Assembly (NCBI GenBank): GCA_963797635.1
Contig: CAWCPZ010000011.1
Location: forward strand, 310,001-374,000
Length of the DNA stretch: 64,000 nt
Origin: JAOUEA01 sp963797635
GTDB lineage: Bacteria > Actinomycetota > UBA4738 > HRBIN12
Direction of reading: 5' to 3'
Made by a program: the position numbers and the translations under genes. The notes beneath the pieces were generated by a model. The model worked only from the letters and a program-made list of their open reading frames with translations. It did not search any database and was not told where the DNA came from. How positions within the stretch are numbered: the stretch's first letter is position 1; the number at the start of each line of letters is the position of its first letter. Of this stretch, positions 17,673 through 32,406 are shown one piece after another.

Positions 17673-17790
17673 GTCCGGCGGCGACCTACTCTCCCACCAA
17701 GTCGCCCTGGCAGTACCATCGGCGCTGGAGGGCTTAACTTCCGGGTTCGAGATGGGACCGGGTGTTTCCCCTCCGCTATGGCCACCGAAA
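17673..17790 (-). rRNA. rrf: 5S rRNA
   Basis: About 118 bases beginning GTTTCGGTGGCCATAGCG and containing CCCGGTCCCATCTCGAAC and GGAAGTTAAGCC, the conserved 5S segments. The 5' and 3' parts (CGGTGGC / GTCGCCGCCGG) form the terminal helix. It lies 100 bases after 23S rRNA. Confidence 0.93.
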
Positions 17791-17890
17791 CGGTGGTTCT
17801 CGACCGAGATCTGGATCGATCCCGATGGAGACGGATCTGAGGGTGCGTTCCCCGAGCGATCCCGGAGAACTGCGATAGCGAGCGCGAGCA
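17791..17890 (-). other. 23S-5S spacer with one arm of the 23S processing stem
   Basis: No tRNA or ORF is seen. Bases 17874-17890 are the exact complement of 21002-21018 in the 16S-23S spacer, forming the 17-bp stem that brackets 23S rRNA. Confidence 0.7.
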
Positions 17891-21000
<3,110 letters not shown>

Positions 21001-21254
21001 ATGCTCGCGCTCGCTATCGAGTTCTCAAGGTGCTCGAGGATTCGCACCCTCAAAGCTGAACAGTGTGCCCGCCGGGTTGGTCCGGTGTTCCTCCGGTCGC
21101 GTTCCACTCCCCCAGCAACATGCACTGGAGGCGTACTAACGGGTGGAGGTTGCCGGCTTCCGCCGACGGGGGCCAGTGCTATCGACCTGGAGTCTCCCGG
21201 ATGTCAGCACGAGGATCGGACGTCCTCATGCACCGGTTTGCCAAAGGCTCCTTA
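21001..21254 (-). other. 16S-23S spacer without tRNA genes
   Basis: The 254-base spacer has no tRNA-Ile or tRNA-Ala; no T-loop (GGTTCGANTCC) is present. It holds one arm of the 23S stem (21002-21018), one arm of the 16S stem (21056-21067, extended imperfectly to 21043) and one copy of the 14-base box AGTTCTCAAGGTGC (21020-21033, plus-strand reading). Confidence 0.8.
21020..21033. repeat. 14-base rrn box, copy in the 16S-23S spacer
   Basis: AGTTCTCAAGGTGC (minus strand GCACCTTGAGAACT) is repeated exactly at 22988-23001 in the rrn leader. Similar TTGAGAACT boxes occur in rrn operons of other Gram-positive bacteria, where they are linked to processing or antitermination. Confidence 0.75.
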
Positions 21255-22772
<1,518 letters not shown>

Positions 22773-23071
22773 GAGAAATGAAATCCTCTCGCCCGAAGGC
22801 TCGAGGGTTCGTTTCCGTGTTTGGAGTCGACCGACCGCTGAGCAGGCACTGCTCTTGGCCGGCCTTCTTGAGCTGATCCCGCCCGTAATGTGTCCGGACG
22901 GTTTCAGTACTACCGTCTCGAGGCGGGCACGGCGAACCGCACCCTCCCCTTGACGGGGTATAAAGCACTGGCTGTTACACACTGTTCAGTTCTCAAGGTG
23001 CGAGGTCGGCACGAAGCTCCCTGCGGGCGTGGTCAACAGACCTCACTGCAAGGGCTTGGCGCCGACCGCTT
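22773..23071 (-). other. rRNA operon leader
   Basis: About 300 bases with no gene. It holds the 16S processing arm 22978-22989, exactly complementary to 21056-21067, and the second 14-base box at 22988-23001. A further TATACC hexamer near 22960 could be a second start site, but I cannot show it. Confidence 0.7.
22988..23001. repeat. 14-base rrn box, copy in the leader
   Basis: Exact copy of the box at 21020-21033. It directly adjoins the arm of the 16S processing stem. Confidence 0.75.
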
Positions 23072-23099
23072 ATGGTAGCAGTATCGGCTGAGCCGTCAA
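23072..23099 (-). promoter_or_regulatory. rRNA operon promoter
   Basis: On the minus strand TTGACG (23094-23099) and TACCAT (23072-23077) are separated by 16 bases. Both hexamers resemble actinobacterial rrn promoters. The -35 begins only 8 bases after the tyrS stop, so readthrough from tyrS could also enter the operon. Confidence 0.65.
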
Positions 23100-23106
23100 C
23101 TCAGGG

Positions 23107-24312
23107 TCAGGTCAGGCGGACGAAGCGCCTGCGGCCCACCTGCAACACCTTCCCCAGCAACGCTTCCGGTGGGAATTCGGCGTCCGGGTCGGTCAGCACC
23201 TCGCCATCGAGTCGCACACCGCCCTGCGACACCGCTCGCCGGGCCTCCCCGTTCGATGCCGCCAACCCCACGCCGACGAGCAGCCGCGGCAACCACACCG
23301 CCCCGTCACGCACGGCGTCCTGGGGGATCGGCGCCTCCTCCAGGTCGTCGGGCACCTGGTGGTCACGATGGACGGCGTTGAAGGCCGCCTCGGCCCGCTC
23401 CCCCGCTCCCTCGCCGTGATACAGGTCGACCAGGATCCTGGCCATGCGCCGCTTCTCCTCGTTCGGACCGAGGGAGCCGTCGGCGAGACCGCGCTCCACC
23501 GCGTCGACCTCGGCCGGGTCGAGGGGCGCGCACAGTCGCAGGTACTTCGCGATGAGCTCGTCGGGGATCGACATCAGCTTGCCGAACTGCTCTTCCGCCG
23601 GCTCGGCGATGCCCACCCAGTTGTCGAGTGACTTCGACATCTTGCGCACGCCGTCCAACCCCTCGAGCAGCGGCATCGTCAACACCACCTGCGGATCCAT
23701 GCCGTAGGCGCGCTGGACCTCCCGGCCCATCAGCAGGTTGAAGGTCTGGTCCGTGCCACCCAGCTCCACGTCGGCCTCGATGGCCACCGAGTCATGGCCC
23801 TGGAACAAGGGGTAGAGGAACTCGACGACGCTGATCGGCTGGCCACCCTGGTAGCGCCCGCGGAAGTCCTCCCGCTCCAGCATCTGCGCCACGGTGGCGA
23901 CCGAGGCCAGCCGCAACAGCTCGCCCATCGACATGCCGGCGCTCCATGCGGCGTTGCCACGCACCTCGGCGTGCTCGACGTCGATCACCTTGCCGGCCTG
24001 CTCGAGGTAGGTCGCGGCGTTGGCCGCGACCTCCTCCTCGGTCAGCATGGGGCGGGTGTCCGAGCGTCCCGAGGGATCGCCGATCCGCGCCGTGAAATCC
24101 CCGATGATGAGGATCGCGGTGTGACCGGCGTCCTGGAACTGGCGGAGCTTGCGCAGCACCACCGTGTGGCCGAGCGTGAGGTCCGGCCGGCTGGGGTCGA
24201 CCCCCAGCTTCACCCGCAGTGGGCGCCCGAGCTTCAGCTTCTCCTCGAGGCCGCCGTCCGGGACGAGCTCCACCGCCCCGTTGCGCAGCGCGACCAGGTC
24301 GTCGTGGCCCAT
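23107..24312 (-). CDS. tyrS: Tyrosyl-tRNA synthetase
   Basis: TyrS charges tRNA-Tyr. The HIGH-type motif is DLTLGHTVVLRKL near residue 50, KMSKS is in GVRKMSKSLDNW, and a C-terminal S4-like domain ends the protein (RRAVSQGGVRLDGEVLTD). ATG 24312 gives 401 aa, the normal length; the open frame upstream lies opposite the penicillin-binding protein gene and is not coding. The gene is divergent from that gene with 90 bp between starts and sits directly before the rrn promoter. Confidence 0.95.
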   Translation of the reverse strand: MGHDDLVALRNGAVELVPDGGLEEKLKLGRPLRVKLGVDPSRPDLTLGHTVVLRKLRQFQDAGHTAILIIGDFTARIGDPSGRSDTRPMLTEEEVAANAATYLEQAGKVIDVEHAEVRGNAAWSAGMSMGELLRLASVATVAQMLEREDFRGRYQGGQPISVVEFLYPLFQGHDSVAIEADVELGGTDQTFNLLMGREVQRAYGMDPQVVLTMPLLEGLDGVRKMSKSLDNWVGIAEPAEEQFGKLMSIPDELIAKYLRLCAPLDPAEVDAVERGLADGSLGPNEEKRRMARILVDLYHGEGAGERAEAAFNAVHRDHQVPDDLEEAPIPQDAVRDGAVWLPRLLVGVGLAASNGEARRAVSQGGVRLDGEVLTDPDAEFPPEALLGKVLQVGRRRFVRLT

Positions 24313-24388
24313 GGAGCCGGATGCTACCAGCGCGTTCTCCGGCGCTTGCCTCGTGGCGGGCCCTCCCGATCCGGGCCGAACCCGGGGG

Positions 24389-24394
24389 TAGACT
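24389..24394 (+). promoter_or_regulatory. Probable -10 element of the penicillin-binding protein gene
   Basis: TAGACT ends 8 bases before ATG 24403, so the mRNA is probably leaderless. The same hexamer precedes pheS, argF and metK at 7-9 bases. Confidence 0.5.
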
Positions 24395-24402
24395 CGCTGG
24401 CG

Positions 24403-26643
24403 ATGAAGACCCGCCGCCTCCTCCCCGCGGGCGTCGCGTTCATCGTGTTCGCCTCGCTGGCATCGGCCTGCAACCTGCCGGAGCTCGACGACTACAAGGC
24501 CCTGCCGTTGGCCCAGACGTCGTTCCTGTACGCCTCGGACGGGTCCCTGATCACCGAACTCCATGCCACCGAGGACCGGGTCGTGCTGCGCAAGGGCGAC
24601 ATGCCCGCCTACCTGCGCGATGCCGTGGTGGCGATCGAGGACCGCCGCTTCTACTACCACCATGGGGTGGACGGCAGGGCGATCGCCCGCGCCGCCTACA
24701 TGAACGCCGCCGAGGGCTCGGTGGTGGAGGGCGGCTCCACGATCACCCAGCAACTCGTGAAGATCCTCTACGTGGGCTCGGCCGACACCCTCCGCCGCAA
24801 GATCGACGAAGCGGCGCTCGCCTGGCAACTCGAGGATCGCATGAACAAGGACCGCATCCTCACGAAGTACCTCAACACCGTCTACTTCGGCGAGGGGGCC
24901 TACGGCGTGCAAGCCGCGGCACAGACCTACTTCTCGGTGGACGCCGCCGACCTGACCGTGAGCCAGGCGGCCATCCTGGCGGGGCTCATCACCGCGCCCA
25001 ACCATTTCGATCCGTTCCTGGAGCCGGAAGCTGCCTACGGCCGACGGAACGTCGTCCTGCGCCTGATGCGAGAGCTGGAGATGGTGGACGAGGTCGACTA
25101 CCGGCAGGCGTTGCGCGAGCCCATCGTGCTGGATCGGAGCGAGCCGACCCAGCGCTATCCCTACCCCTACTTCGTCGACTACTTCAAGGAATGGTTCCTG
25201 TCCAACCCGGCGTTCGGCGAGACGCGCCAGGACCGATTCAAGCTCCTGTTCACGGGCGGCCTCCAGATCACCACCACGCTCGACCCCAAGCTCCAGGGCT
25301 TCGCGCAAACGGCGGTGCGCTCGGTCCTGGCCTATCCGGGTGACCCCGACGGCGCGATGACCGTGATCGACCCTCGCACCGGCTACGTGCGCGCCATGGT
25401 GGGCGGTGACGACGCCGACTACTGGAAGGACACCAACGGCGGTCGCGTGAACCTGGCGACGGGCAAGGGCGGGAAGTACGGCCGCCAGACCGGGAGCGCG
25501 TTCAAGCCGTTCGCGCTGGTGACGGCTCTGGAGAACGGACTGTCACCCAGCACCACGTTCTCGGCGCCGGCCACGATCGACATCCCGCTCGACAACGGCA
25601 CGGTGTGGCACGTCACGAACGCCGAGGGCAGCGGCTACGGTTCGATGTCGCTGGAGAGCGCCACCGTCAACTCCGTCAACACGGTGTACGCGCAGCTGAT
25701 GGAACAGCTCGGCCCCGAGAACGTGATCGAGACCGCCGAGCGCATGGGACTCCGGTGCTGCCCGCGGGTCTCAGAACCCAGTACGCCGCTGGAGCCGAAC
25801 CTGTCGGCGGTGCTCGGCACCAACGGCACGAACACCCTGTCGATGGCGGCCGCCTACGACACCCTGGCGACCGGCGGCCAGCGCGTGAATCCCGTGCCCG
25901 TCGTCAGCGTCACCGACGCCCAGGGTCGCGTGATGTGGCAGGCCTCCCCGAAGCCCAAGCAGGTCGTGGATCCCGACGTGGTCTCGGTGGCGAACGACAT
26001 CCTGCAGGAGGCCGTGTCGTACGGGACGGGGCGTTCGGCGATCATCGGTCGTCCCCAGATCGGCAAGACCGGCACCGGCGACACCCACACCAACGCCTGG
26101 TTCGTGGGGGCGATCCCGCAACTCACCGCCGCGGTCTGGGTCGGGTTCGGGGAGGGCTTGATCCCCATGGAACCCCCCCGCACCCGGATCACCGTCTTCG
26201 GCGGCACCTGGCCGGCACAGATCTGGCGCCTGTTCATGATCAAGGCGGCCGCGGGGCTGCCCGTTCGCGACTTCCCGACGCCGCAGGTCGGCTACGTGTC
26301 GGTCGCCGTCGACGTCACCCAGGACCCCACCTGCCTGCCGAACGCCTACACCTTGCCCCAGAACATCGACACCCTGGAGTTCATCTCCGGCACCGAGCCC
26401 ACGAAGACGTGTTCCACGCCGAACAAGGTCCAGTCCGTCCCGGTGCCCTCCGTGATCGGCATGGATCAGGCCTCGGCAGAGGCCGCGCTCGAAGAAGCCG
26501 GGTTCTACGTGGAGGTCGAGGTCGCATCCTCGACCCAGCCCGGTGGCACGGTGATCTCCCAGACCCCGTCCGCCGGCACCTCGGCACAACAGACCAGCAC
26601 CGTCACGATCACGGTCGCTCTGCGCGCGAGTCCGAGCGGCTGA
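24403..26643 (+). CDS. Class A penicillin-binding protein with PASTA domain, possibly lipid-anchored
   Basis: The protein polymerises and cross-links peptidoglycan at the outer face of the membrane. The GT51 transglycosylase domain (about residues 60-230) has EDRRFYYHHGVDGRA, GGSTITQQLVK and RKIDEAALAWQLE. The transpeptidase domain has SAFK (the SxxK serine) in GSAFKPF, SVN, and KTGTG in QIGKTGTGDT. One PASTA domain (VPSVIGMDQASAEAALEE) closes the 746-aa protein. The N-terminus is short and hydrophobic and ends LASACNLPE, which fits a relaxed lipobox, so the anchor may be a lipid on Cys and not the usual helix. It is convergent with mpg, 3 bp apart. Confidence 0.93.
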   Translation: MKTRRLLPAGVAFIVFASLASACNLPELDDYKALPLAQTSFLYASDGSLITELHATEDRVVLRKGDMPAYLRDAVVAIEDRRFYYHHGVDGRAIARAAYMNAAEGSVVEGGSTITQQLVKILYVGSADTLRRKIDEAALAWQLEDRMNKDRILTKYLNTVYFGEGAYGVQAAAQTYFSVDAADLTVSQAAILAGLITAPNHFDPFLEPEAAYGRRNVVLRLMRELEMVDEVDYRQALREPIVLDRSEPTQRYPYPYFVDYFKEWFLSNPAFGETRQDRFKLLFTGGLQITTTLDPKLQGFAQTAVRSVLAYPGDPDGAMTVIDPRTGYVRAMVGGDDADYWKDTNGGRVNLATGKGGKYGRQTGSAFKPFALVTALENGLSPSTTFSAPATIDIPLDNGTVWHVTNAEGSGYGSMSLESATVNSVNTVYAQLMEQLGPENVIETAERMGLRCCPRVSEPSTPLEPNLSAVLGTNGTNTLSMAAAYDTLATGGQRVNPVPVVSVTDAQGRVMWQASPKPKQVVDPDVVSVANDILQEAVSYGTGRSAIIGRPQIGKTGTGDTHTNAWFVGAIPQLTAAVWVGFGEGLIPMEPPRTRITVFGGTWPAQIWRLFMIKAAAGLPVRDFPTPQVGYVSVAVDVTQDPTCLPNAYTLPQNIDTLEFISGTEPTKTCSTPNKVQSVPVPSVIGMDQASAEAALEEAGFYVEVEVASSTQPGGTVISQTPSAGTSAQQTSTVTITVALRASPSG

Positions 26644-26646
26644 GTG

Positions 26647-27279
26647 CTACGCCGTGGTTCGGCGACGTCGTGAGCCGCTCGGCGGACCCGGCTTCCCCTT
26701 CGACAGGAACACGCTCCCCCGCTCGACGAAGCGCCAGTCCTTGTCCAACCCGACGCTGACCCCGACCCGGATGCCGACCGCGACGTGGTCGGGGGCCACC
26801 GGGTCCCCGGCCTCGATCCACACCTCGTGCCCCCGCACCAGGTCGGTGCCGTCGAGGGACTTGTCCACGCCCAGCGCCTTCGTGAGCTTGCCGGGTCCGG
26901 AGCAGAGGTCGGTCACCAGCGAACGACCGCGGTTCGCCTCCATGATCGGGATGCCGTCGATCGGCTCGATCGCGCGCAACAGGACCGCGCTCGCGTCGCC
27001 GCGAGGCCGGGTCACCACGTTCATCATCCAGTGGTTGCCGTAGGTGAAGTACACGTACAGCCGCCCCGGTGGACCGAACATCGTGGCGTTGAAGTCGGTC
27101 ATGCGGCGGTTGCCGTGGCTGGCCGCATCACCGGGCTCGTAGGCCTCGACCTCGACGATGCGTCCGGCGAGCCGGGAACCGTCGGGCAGGGCCCGGACGA
27201 GCGTCCGGCCCAGCAGGTCGGGCGCCACCTCCACCGACGAACGGGCGAAGAACGACCGTGGCAGCCGTCGCCGGCTCAG
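26647..27279 (-). CDS. 3-methyladenine DNA glycosylase, Mpg/AAG family
   Basis: The enzyme removes alkylated purines in base-excision repair. Family motifs are RSFFARSSVEVAPDLLG near the start, catalytic glutamate in IVEVEAYEPGDAASHG, FGPPGRLYVYFTYG and CSGPGKLTKALGV. No ATG, GTG or TTG precedes the first motif; the printed frame is continuous with polX. If one G is removed at 27301-27303, polX stops at TGA 27276-27278, and CTG 27279 overlaps it as CTGA. I place the start there (210 aa, the normal size). A true PolX-Mpg fusion is the alternative. Confidence 0.85.
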   Translation of the reverse strand: MSRRRLPRSFFARSSVEVAPDLLGRTLVRALPDGSRLAGRIVEVEAYEPGDAASHGNRRMTDFNATMFGPPGRLYVYFTYGNHWMMNVVTRPRGDASAVLLRAIEPIDGIPIMEANRGRSLVTDLCSGPGKLTKALGVDKSLDGTDLVRGHEVWIEAGDPVAPDHVAVGIRVGVSVGLDKDWRFVERGSVFLSKGKPGPPSGSRRRRTTA

Positions 27280-29017
27280 CGGGCGGCCGCCTTCGGTTCG
27301 CCCTTTGCGCAGGAACCGCTCGAGCTTGCCGATCGGCCACGCGTTGATCACATCGTCCTTCGAGAGCCATCCCCGTTGGGCGGTCGCCACACCGAACCGC
27401 ATCACGTCGAGATGACCGACGGCGTGCGAGTCGGTGTCGATCGAGAACTTCACGCCGTGCCGGCGGGCCCACAACACGTGCTCGTCGCGCAGATCGAGAC
27501 GGTCGGGGAAGGCGTTGATCTCCAGCGCCGTGCCGGTGCGGCCGGCGGCTTCGAACACCGCCTCCAGATCGAGGTCGACCGGGTCGCGGCGGCCGATCTT
27601 GCGGGTGGTGAGATGGCCGATGATGTTGACGGACGGGTTCTCGATCGCCCGGACCACGCGAGCGGTCATCTCATCGCGCGACTGGTTGAAGTGCGAGTGC
27701 ACCGAGGCCACGGTGAGGTCGAAGCCCGACAGGAACTCCTCGTCCCAGTCCACCGAACCGTCGGGGCCGATGTTGAGCTCGGTGCCGTGGAGCAGGCGCA
27801 TCTTCGGATAGCTGGACTGGAGCTTGGCGACCTGCACGCGCTGGGCCAGGATCTTCTCGTCGGTCATCCGCTGCATCGCGAGGTCGGGCGCATGGTCGGT
27901 GACCGCGTAGTAGGCGTACCGGTGCTCGGCGGCGGCCTCGAGCATGCGTTCCAGCGTCGCGAGCCCGTCGGTGAGGTTCGTGTGCGTGTGCAGGTCCCCG
28001 CGGATCTGCTGCACGGTGATCAGGTCCGGCAGCTCGCCGGCGAGCGCGGCCTCGACCTCGCCACGGTCCTCACGCAACGTGGGTTCGATGTACGGCAGGC
28101 CGAGCGCCTCGTAGACCTCCGCCTCGGTCTCGGCGGCGAGCAGGTCGCCGGAAGCCGCCTCGAACAGGCCGTACTCGTTGAGCTTCAGGCCCTTGCGCAC
28201 CGCCATCTCGCGGATCCGGATGTTGTGGGCCTTGGAGCCGGTGAAGTAGATCATCGCGGCGCCCCAGGCCTCGAGGGGCACCACGCGGAGGTCGACCTGG
28301 AGGCCGTTCCGCGTCAGGATCGAGGTCTTCGTGTCGCCGCGAGCGATCACCCGGTCGACCACGTCGTAGCCCGCGAACGCCTCCATGACCGGTTCGTGGT
28401 CCGTCGAGGCCACCAACAGGTCGACGTCACCGATCGTCTCGGCCATCCGTCGCAGCGAGCCCGCATAGGCCACCCGGCGCACGCCGTCGATCGTCTGCAG
28501 GCGCTCGAGGAGATCCTCCGCGATCTCGAGCGCCGCGCTCACCAACACCCTGCCGCCGGACGAGCTCATGCGCTTGGCGCCCTGGAGCACGTTCTGCTCG
28601 GTCTTGGCCGAGAACCCCTTCAACGAGCGCAGCTCCCCCGCCTCTGCCGCGGCGACCAGCGCCGGCACCGAGTCGATGGCGAGCTCCTGGTAGACCACCA
28701 TCGCCTTCTTGGGACCGAAGCCGGGGATGGCGGTCATCTCGCGCACGCCGGCCGGCACCTGGGCTCGGAGCTCCTCGAGCTCGGCGAACGTCCCGGTGTC
28801 GAGGTACTCCGTGATCTTGGCGGCGATGGACTTGCCGACGCTGGGGATCGCCAGGACGCCGGCGGCGTCGAGACCGCCCAGGTCGTCGGGATAGCCGCCC
28901 GACCGCCCTCGCCGCCTTCTCGTACGAACGCGGCTTGAACGGATCGTCCGAGACGATCGACAACAGGTCGGCGTATTCGAGGAGCATGCGCTCGACGTCG
29001 TCGTTCGTGCGCGGCAC
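27276..29017 (-). CDS. polX: DNA polymerase/3'-5' exonuclease PolX, with frame breaks
   Basis: Bacterial PolX fills gaps in base-excision repair. Order of domains: N-terminal 8-kDa type HhH region (LLEYADLLSIVSDDPFKPR; PGFGPKKAMVV), polymerase X core with catalytic aspartates in GDVDLLVAS and QVDLRVV, and a C-terminal PHP domain with GDLHTHTNLTDG, VTDHAPD, VASVHSHFNQSRDE, GHLTTRKIGRRDP and DTDSHAVGHL. The frame shifts by +1 at 28898-28900 (GGG on the coding strand; removal gives RAVGGYPDDL). A second extra G at 27301-27303 removes the likely stop and joins mpg in-frame. GTG 29017 lies 9 bp after argF, so it is an operon partner. Confidence 0.88.
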
Positions 29018-29026
29018 GGCGATGCC

Positions 29027-29948
29027 TCAGACGAGACCGAAGAGGTACAGGAGCAGGGCCTTCTGGGTGTGCAGGCGGTTCTCCGCCTCGTCCCAGACCG
29101 CGGCGTGGGGGCCGTCGATCACGTCGGCGGCGATCTCCTGGCCCCGGTGGGCCGGCAGGCAGTGGAGCACCACGACGTCCTCGGAGGCGAGGTCGACCAG
29201 CTTGCCGTCCAGTTGGTAGGCCGAGAACACCAGCGTGCGCTCGTCGGTCTCGGCTTCCTGGCCCATGCTGGCCCACACGTCCGTGTACAGCACGTCGGCG
29301 TCGGTGGCGGCCTTCGCGGCATCGTCGGTGATCAGGACGCTCCCGCCCGTCTCGGCGGCGATCGCCTCGGCTCGGTGCACCACCTGCGGGATCGGCTCGA
29401 ACCCCACCGGCGAGGCGATCCGCACGTGCATCCCGGCCTTGGCGCCGGCCAGCAGGAGCGAGTGCGCCACGTTGTTGCCATCGCCGAGGTAGGTGAGGAC
29501 GCGACCGTCCAGCGAACCGAGCCGCTCGCGCACGGTGAGGAGGTCGGCGAGCGCCTGGCATGGATGCTCGAAGTCGCTGAGGGAGTTCACCACGGGGACC
29601 GAGGCGGCCTTGGCCAGCAGCTCCAGCCGCTCCTGCTCGAAGGTGCGCAGCACGATCGCGTCGACGTAGCGTGACAGCACCCTGCCGGTGTCCTCGATCG
29701 TCTCGCCCCGGCCCAGTTGCAGGTCCGAGGACGACAGCACCACGGGATGGGCCCCCAACTGCGCCACCCCCACCTCGAACGACACCCGCGTTCGGGTGGA
29801 AGGTTTCTCGAAGATCAGCGCGATCGAGCGGCCGGCCAGGTGACGGGCGTAGGTCTCGGGATGCGCCTTGACGTCGGCGCGCCAGGTCCAGCACCTGGAT
29901 GAACTCGGCGGGCGAAAGGTCATCGACGGAGAGGTAGTCACGTTCCAC
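29027..29948 (-). CDS. argF: Ornithine carbamoyltransferase, with one-base frame break
   Basis: ArgF makes citrulline from ornithine and carbamoyl phosphate in arginine synthesis. The carbamoyl-phosphate motif is EKPSTRTRVSFEVG; the ornithine loop is seen as VVLHCLPAHRGQEI, and HPCQALADLL is also present. The N-terminus RDYLSVDDLSPAEFIQVLDL is in another frame from ADVKAHPETYARHL; the two join if one base is dropped near 29876. The total of 922 bases is 3n+1. GTG 29948 lies seven bases after TAGACT. No other arginine gene is in the window. Confidence 0.92.
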
Positions 29949-29955
29949 GGCGCGG

Positions 29956-29961
29956 AGTCTA
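29956..29961 (-). promoter_or_regulatory. Probable -10 element of argF (leaderless)
   Basis: TAGACT on the minus strand ends seven bases before GTG 29948, leaving no room for a ribosome binding site in the mRNA. Confidence 0.5.
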
Positions 29962-30026
29962 TCGGCAAGCCCGCTGGGCGTGCCAGCGCCGGACGCCAGC
30001 CGGACGGTGGGCGCCAGCAGGTGGCC

Positions 30027-32406
30027 TCAACCGGCTCGGAGCTGGGCTCCGAAGTCGCGGGTGAGCACGGCCACCACCCGTTCGACGAGCGGATCGGTCT
30101 CCTCGCCCGTCAGCGTGCGGTCGGGCGCGCGGAACTCCAGGGTGAACGCGAAGCTCTTGGTGCCCGCGGGCAGCGAGCCCCCTCGGAAGACGTCGAACAG
30201 TTCGCAGTTCGCCAGCAGTTCGCCGGCGGCGTCCTCCAGCGCGCGCTGGATCGGACCGGCGGCCACGTCCTCGGCCACCACGAACGCCAGGTCACGCCGA
30301 ACGGGCGGGAACCTGGGCACGTCCCGGAACGTGAACTCCTTCGTCGTGGCGGCGAGCAGCGCACGCACCTCCAACTCGGCGACCGCCACGCGGCCCTCGA
30401 GCTCCAGGTCGGCGGCGACCCTGGGGTGGATCTCGCCCACGACGCCGGCGCGCTCCCCTCCCACGAGGACGGCGGCGGACCGACCCGGGTGGAACGGGCC
30501 GTTCACGGCCTCGCCCAGCGACCAGTCCGCGATCGCGAGCTCGTCCATGAGGGCCTCGAGGATGCCCGAGGCGTCGAGCACGTCGAAGTCCCGGCGGTCG
30601 CCGGACCATCCTTGGCTCGCCGGGCCGCACAGGGCCCACGCCACCTTCGGTCGCTCCTCCACGGGCTCCCCGAGCCGGAACACGATGCCCGTCTCGAAGA
30701 GCGCCACGGATCCCGCGCCGCGAGCCTGATCACGCGCCACCGTGCGGAGCAGTCCCGGCAACAGCCGCGTGCGCAGGAACGCGTCGTCGGCCTGAAGCGG
30801 ATTGGCCACGGCGATCGGATCCGTGTCCCCGGTCAGCGCGAGATCGTCGGCCGAGGCGAACGGCAGCGGGCGGACGTCCCGCAGCCCCGCCCGGACCAAC
30901 GCGTCGCGGATCCGCTCACGGAACCGGTAGCCCTCCGGCACGCCGCCGGCCTGGCCCGCCGAGATCACCGTCGACCCGATCCGGTCATACCCCTCGATCC
31001 GCGCCACCTCTTCGATGAGGTCGACCTCGCGGTCGATGTCCACGCGGTAGCCCGGCACTTCGACCTCGACGAGGTCGTCCTGTTCCCGGTGGGCGAGTCG
31101 GAGCCGGTCGAACACGGCGACGGCGTCGGCGGTGGGGACCTGGTAGTCGAGCAGCATCGAGGCGCGCGAGGGCCGCATCGAGACCCAGCGACGCTCGGGC
31201 ACCGATCCCGCCTCGGCGAGACCCTGGGCGACGGCGCCGCCGGCCCACGCGGCGATCAACCCGGCGCATCGGGCCGCGGCGCGCTCGAGCCCCTCTGGGT
31301 CGGTTCCGCGTTCGAACCGATGCGCGGCTTCGCTGTGCAGGTCGAGCCTGCGGGCGCTGCGCAGGACCCCGGTGCGGGTGAAGTAGGCGCTCTCCAGCAG
31401 CACCTGGGTGGTGGTCTCGCTCACTTCGGAGGTGGCCCCGCCCATCACGCCGCCGATCGCGACGGGCTTCTCCAGATCGCAGATCAACAGGTCGTCGGGC
31501 GTCAGCGTGCGCTCGACATCGTCGAGCGTGGTGATCCGCTCGCCGTCGGTGGCATGACGGACCACGATGCCGGGCCCTGCGAGACGGTCCATGTCGAACC
31601 CGTGCAGCGGCTGACCGAGTTCGAGCATCGTGTAGTTCGTGGCATCGACCACGGCGGAGACCGGGCGCATCCCGCTCGCGGTGAGCCGCGCCTGGACCCG
31701 CAGCGGGGAAACGCCAGCCGCGTCGACCCCACGGATGATGCGGGCGACGTAGCGGGGACAGGCCTCGGCGGCCTCGATCAGCACGGTGGCGATCGATGAC
31801 GCCTCCTCCTCGGTTTCCTGGAGATCGGTGACGGGCTCGATCAGCGGCACGCCCGTGGCAGCCGACACCTCGCGGGCCACGCCGAACACGCTCAGGAAGT
31901 CGGGCCGGTTCGGTTCCACCTCGATGTCGAGGACGGCGTCGTCCAGCCCGAACGCGGCCTTGAAATCCTGTCCCATCTCGACGGGTTCGTCGTTGAGCAC
32001 GAGGATGCCCTCGTGGACGTCGGCGATGTTGAGCTCACGGGGTGAGCACAGCATCCCGTTGCTCATCACCCCGCGGAGCTTGCGCGGGGCCAGCGGCTCG
32101 GGCAGCACCGGCACCCTCGACCCGGGCTTGGCCCACGGGCACGAGGTCGCCGGCCACGAAGTTCCGCACGCCGGCACACACGATCTGCTCGCCCTGGCCG
32201 TCATCGACCCTGGCGACGCACAGCTTGTCGGAGTCGGGGTGGTCGCTCACCTCGAGCACCCGGGCCACGACCACGCCCTGCACGCCGTCCCAGGGACGTT
32301 CGATGCCTTCGACCTTGACGCCCTGGCGCGTGATCAGTTCGGCGAGCTCGTCGGCCTCCAGGTCGGTGGGAGCGAACTCCCGCAGCCATGACAGGACGAC
32401 CTTCAC
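30027..32406 (-). CDS. pheT: Phenylalanyl-tRNA synthetase beta subunit, with one-base frame break
   Basis: PheT forms the alpha2-beta2 PheRS with PheS. The N-terminal tRNA-binding OB domain (VVVARVLEVSDHPDSDKL) is in one frame; the rest, starting VPVLPEPLAPRKLRGV and SNGMLCSPREL, is in another, followed by B3/B4, B5 (IRGVDAAG) and the C-terminal ferredoxin-fold anticodon-binding domain (RDLAFVVAEDV). One extra base at 32132-32139 explains the break; removing a G from GTGGGCC gives VPVAKPGS. The length is 3n+1. GTG 32406 overlaps the pheS TGA by 4 bases, so translation is coupled. Confidence 0.92.

Noticed and set aside
21001..21254. tRNA genes in the 16S-23S spacer
   Set aside because: No acceptor/T-loop pair or anticodon stem could be found on either strand.
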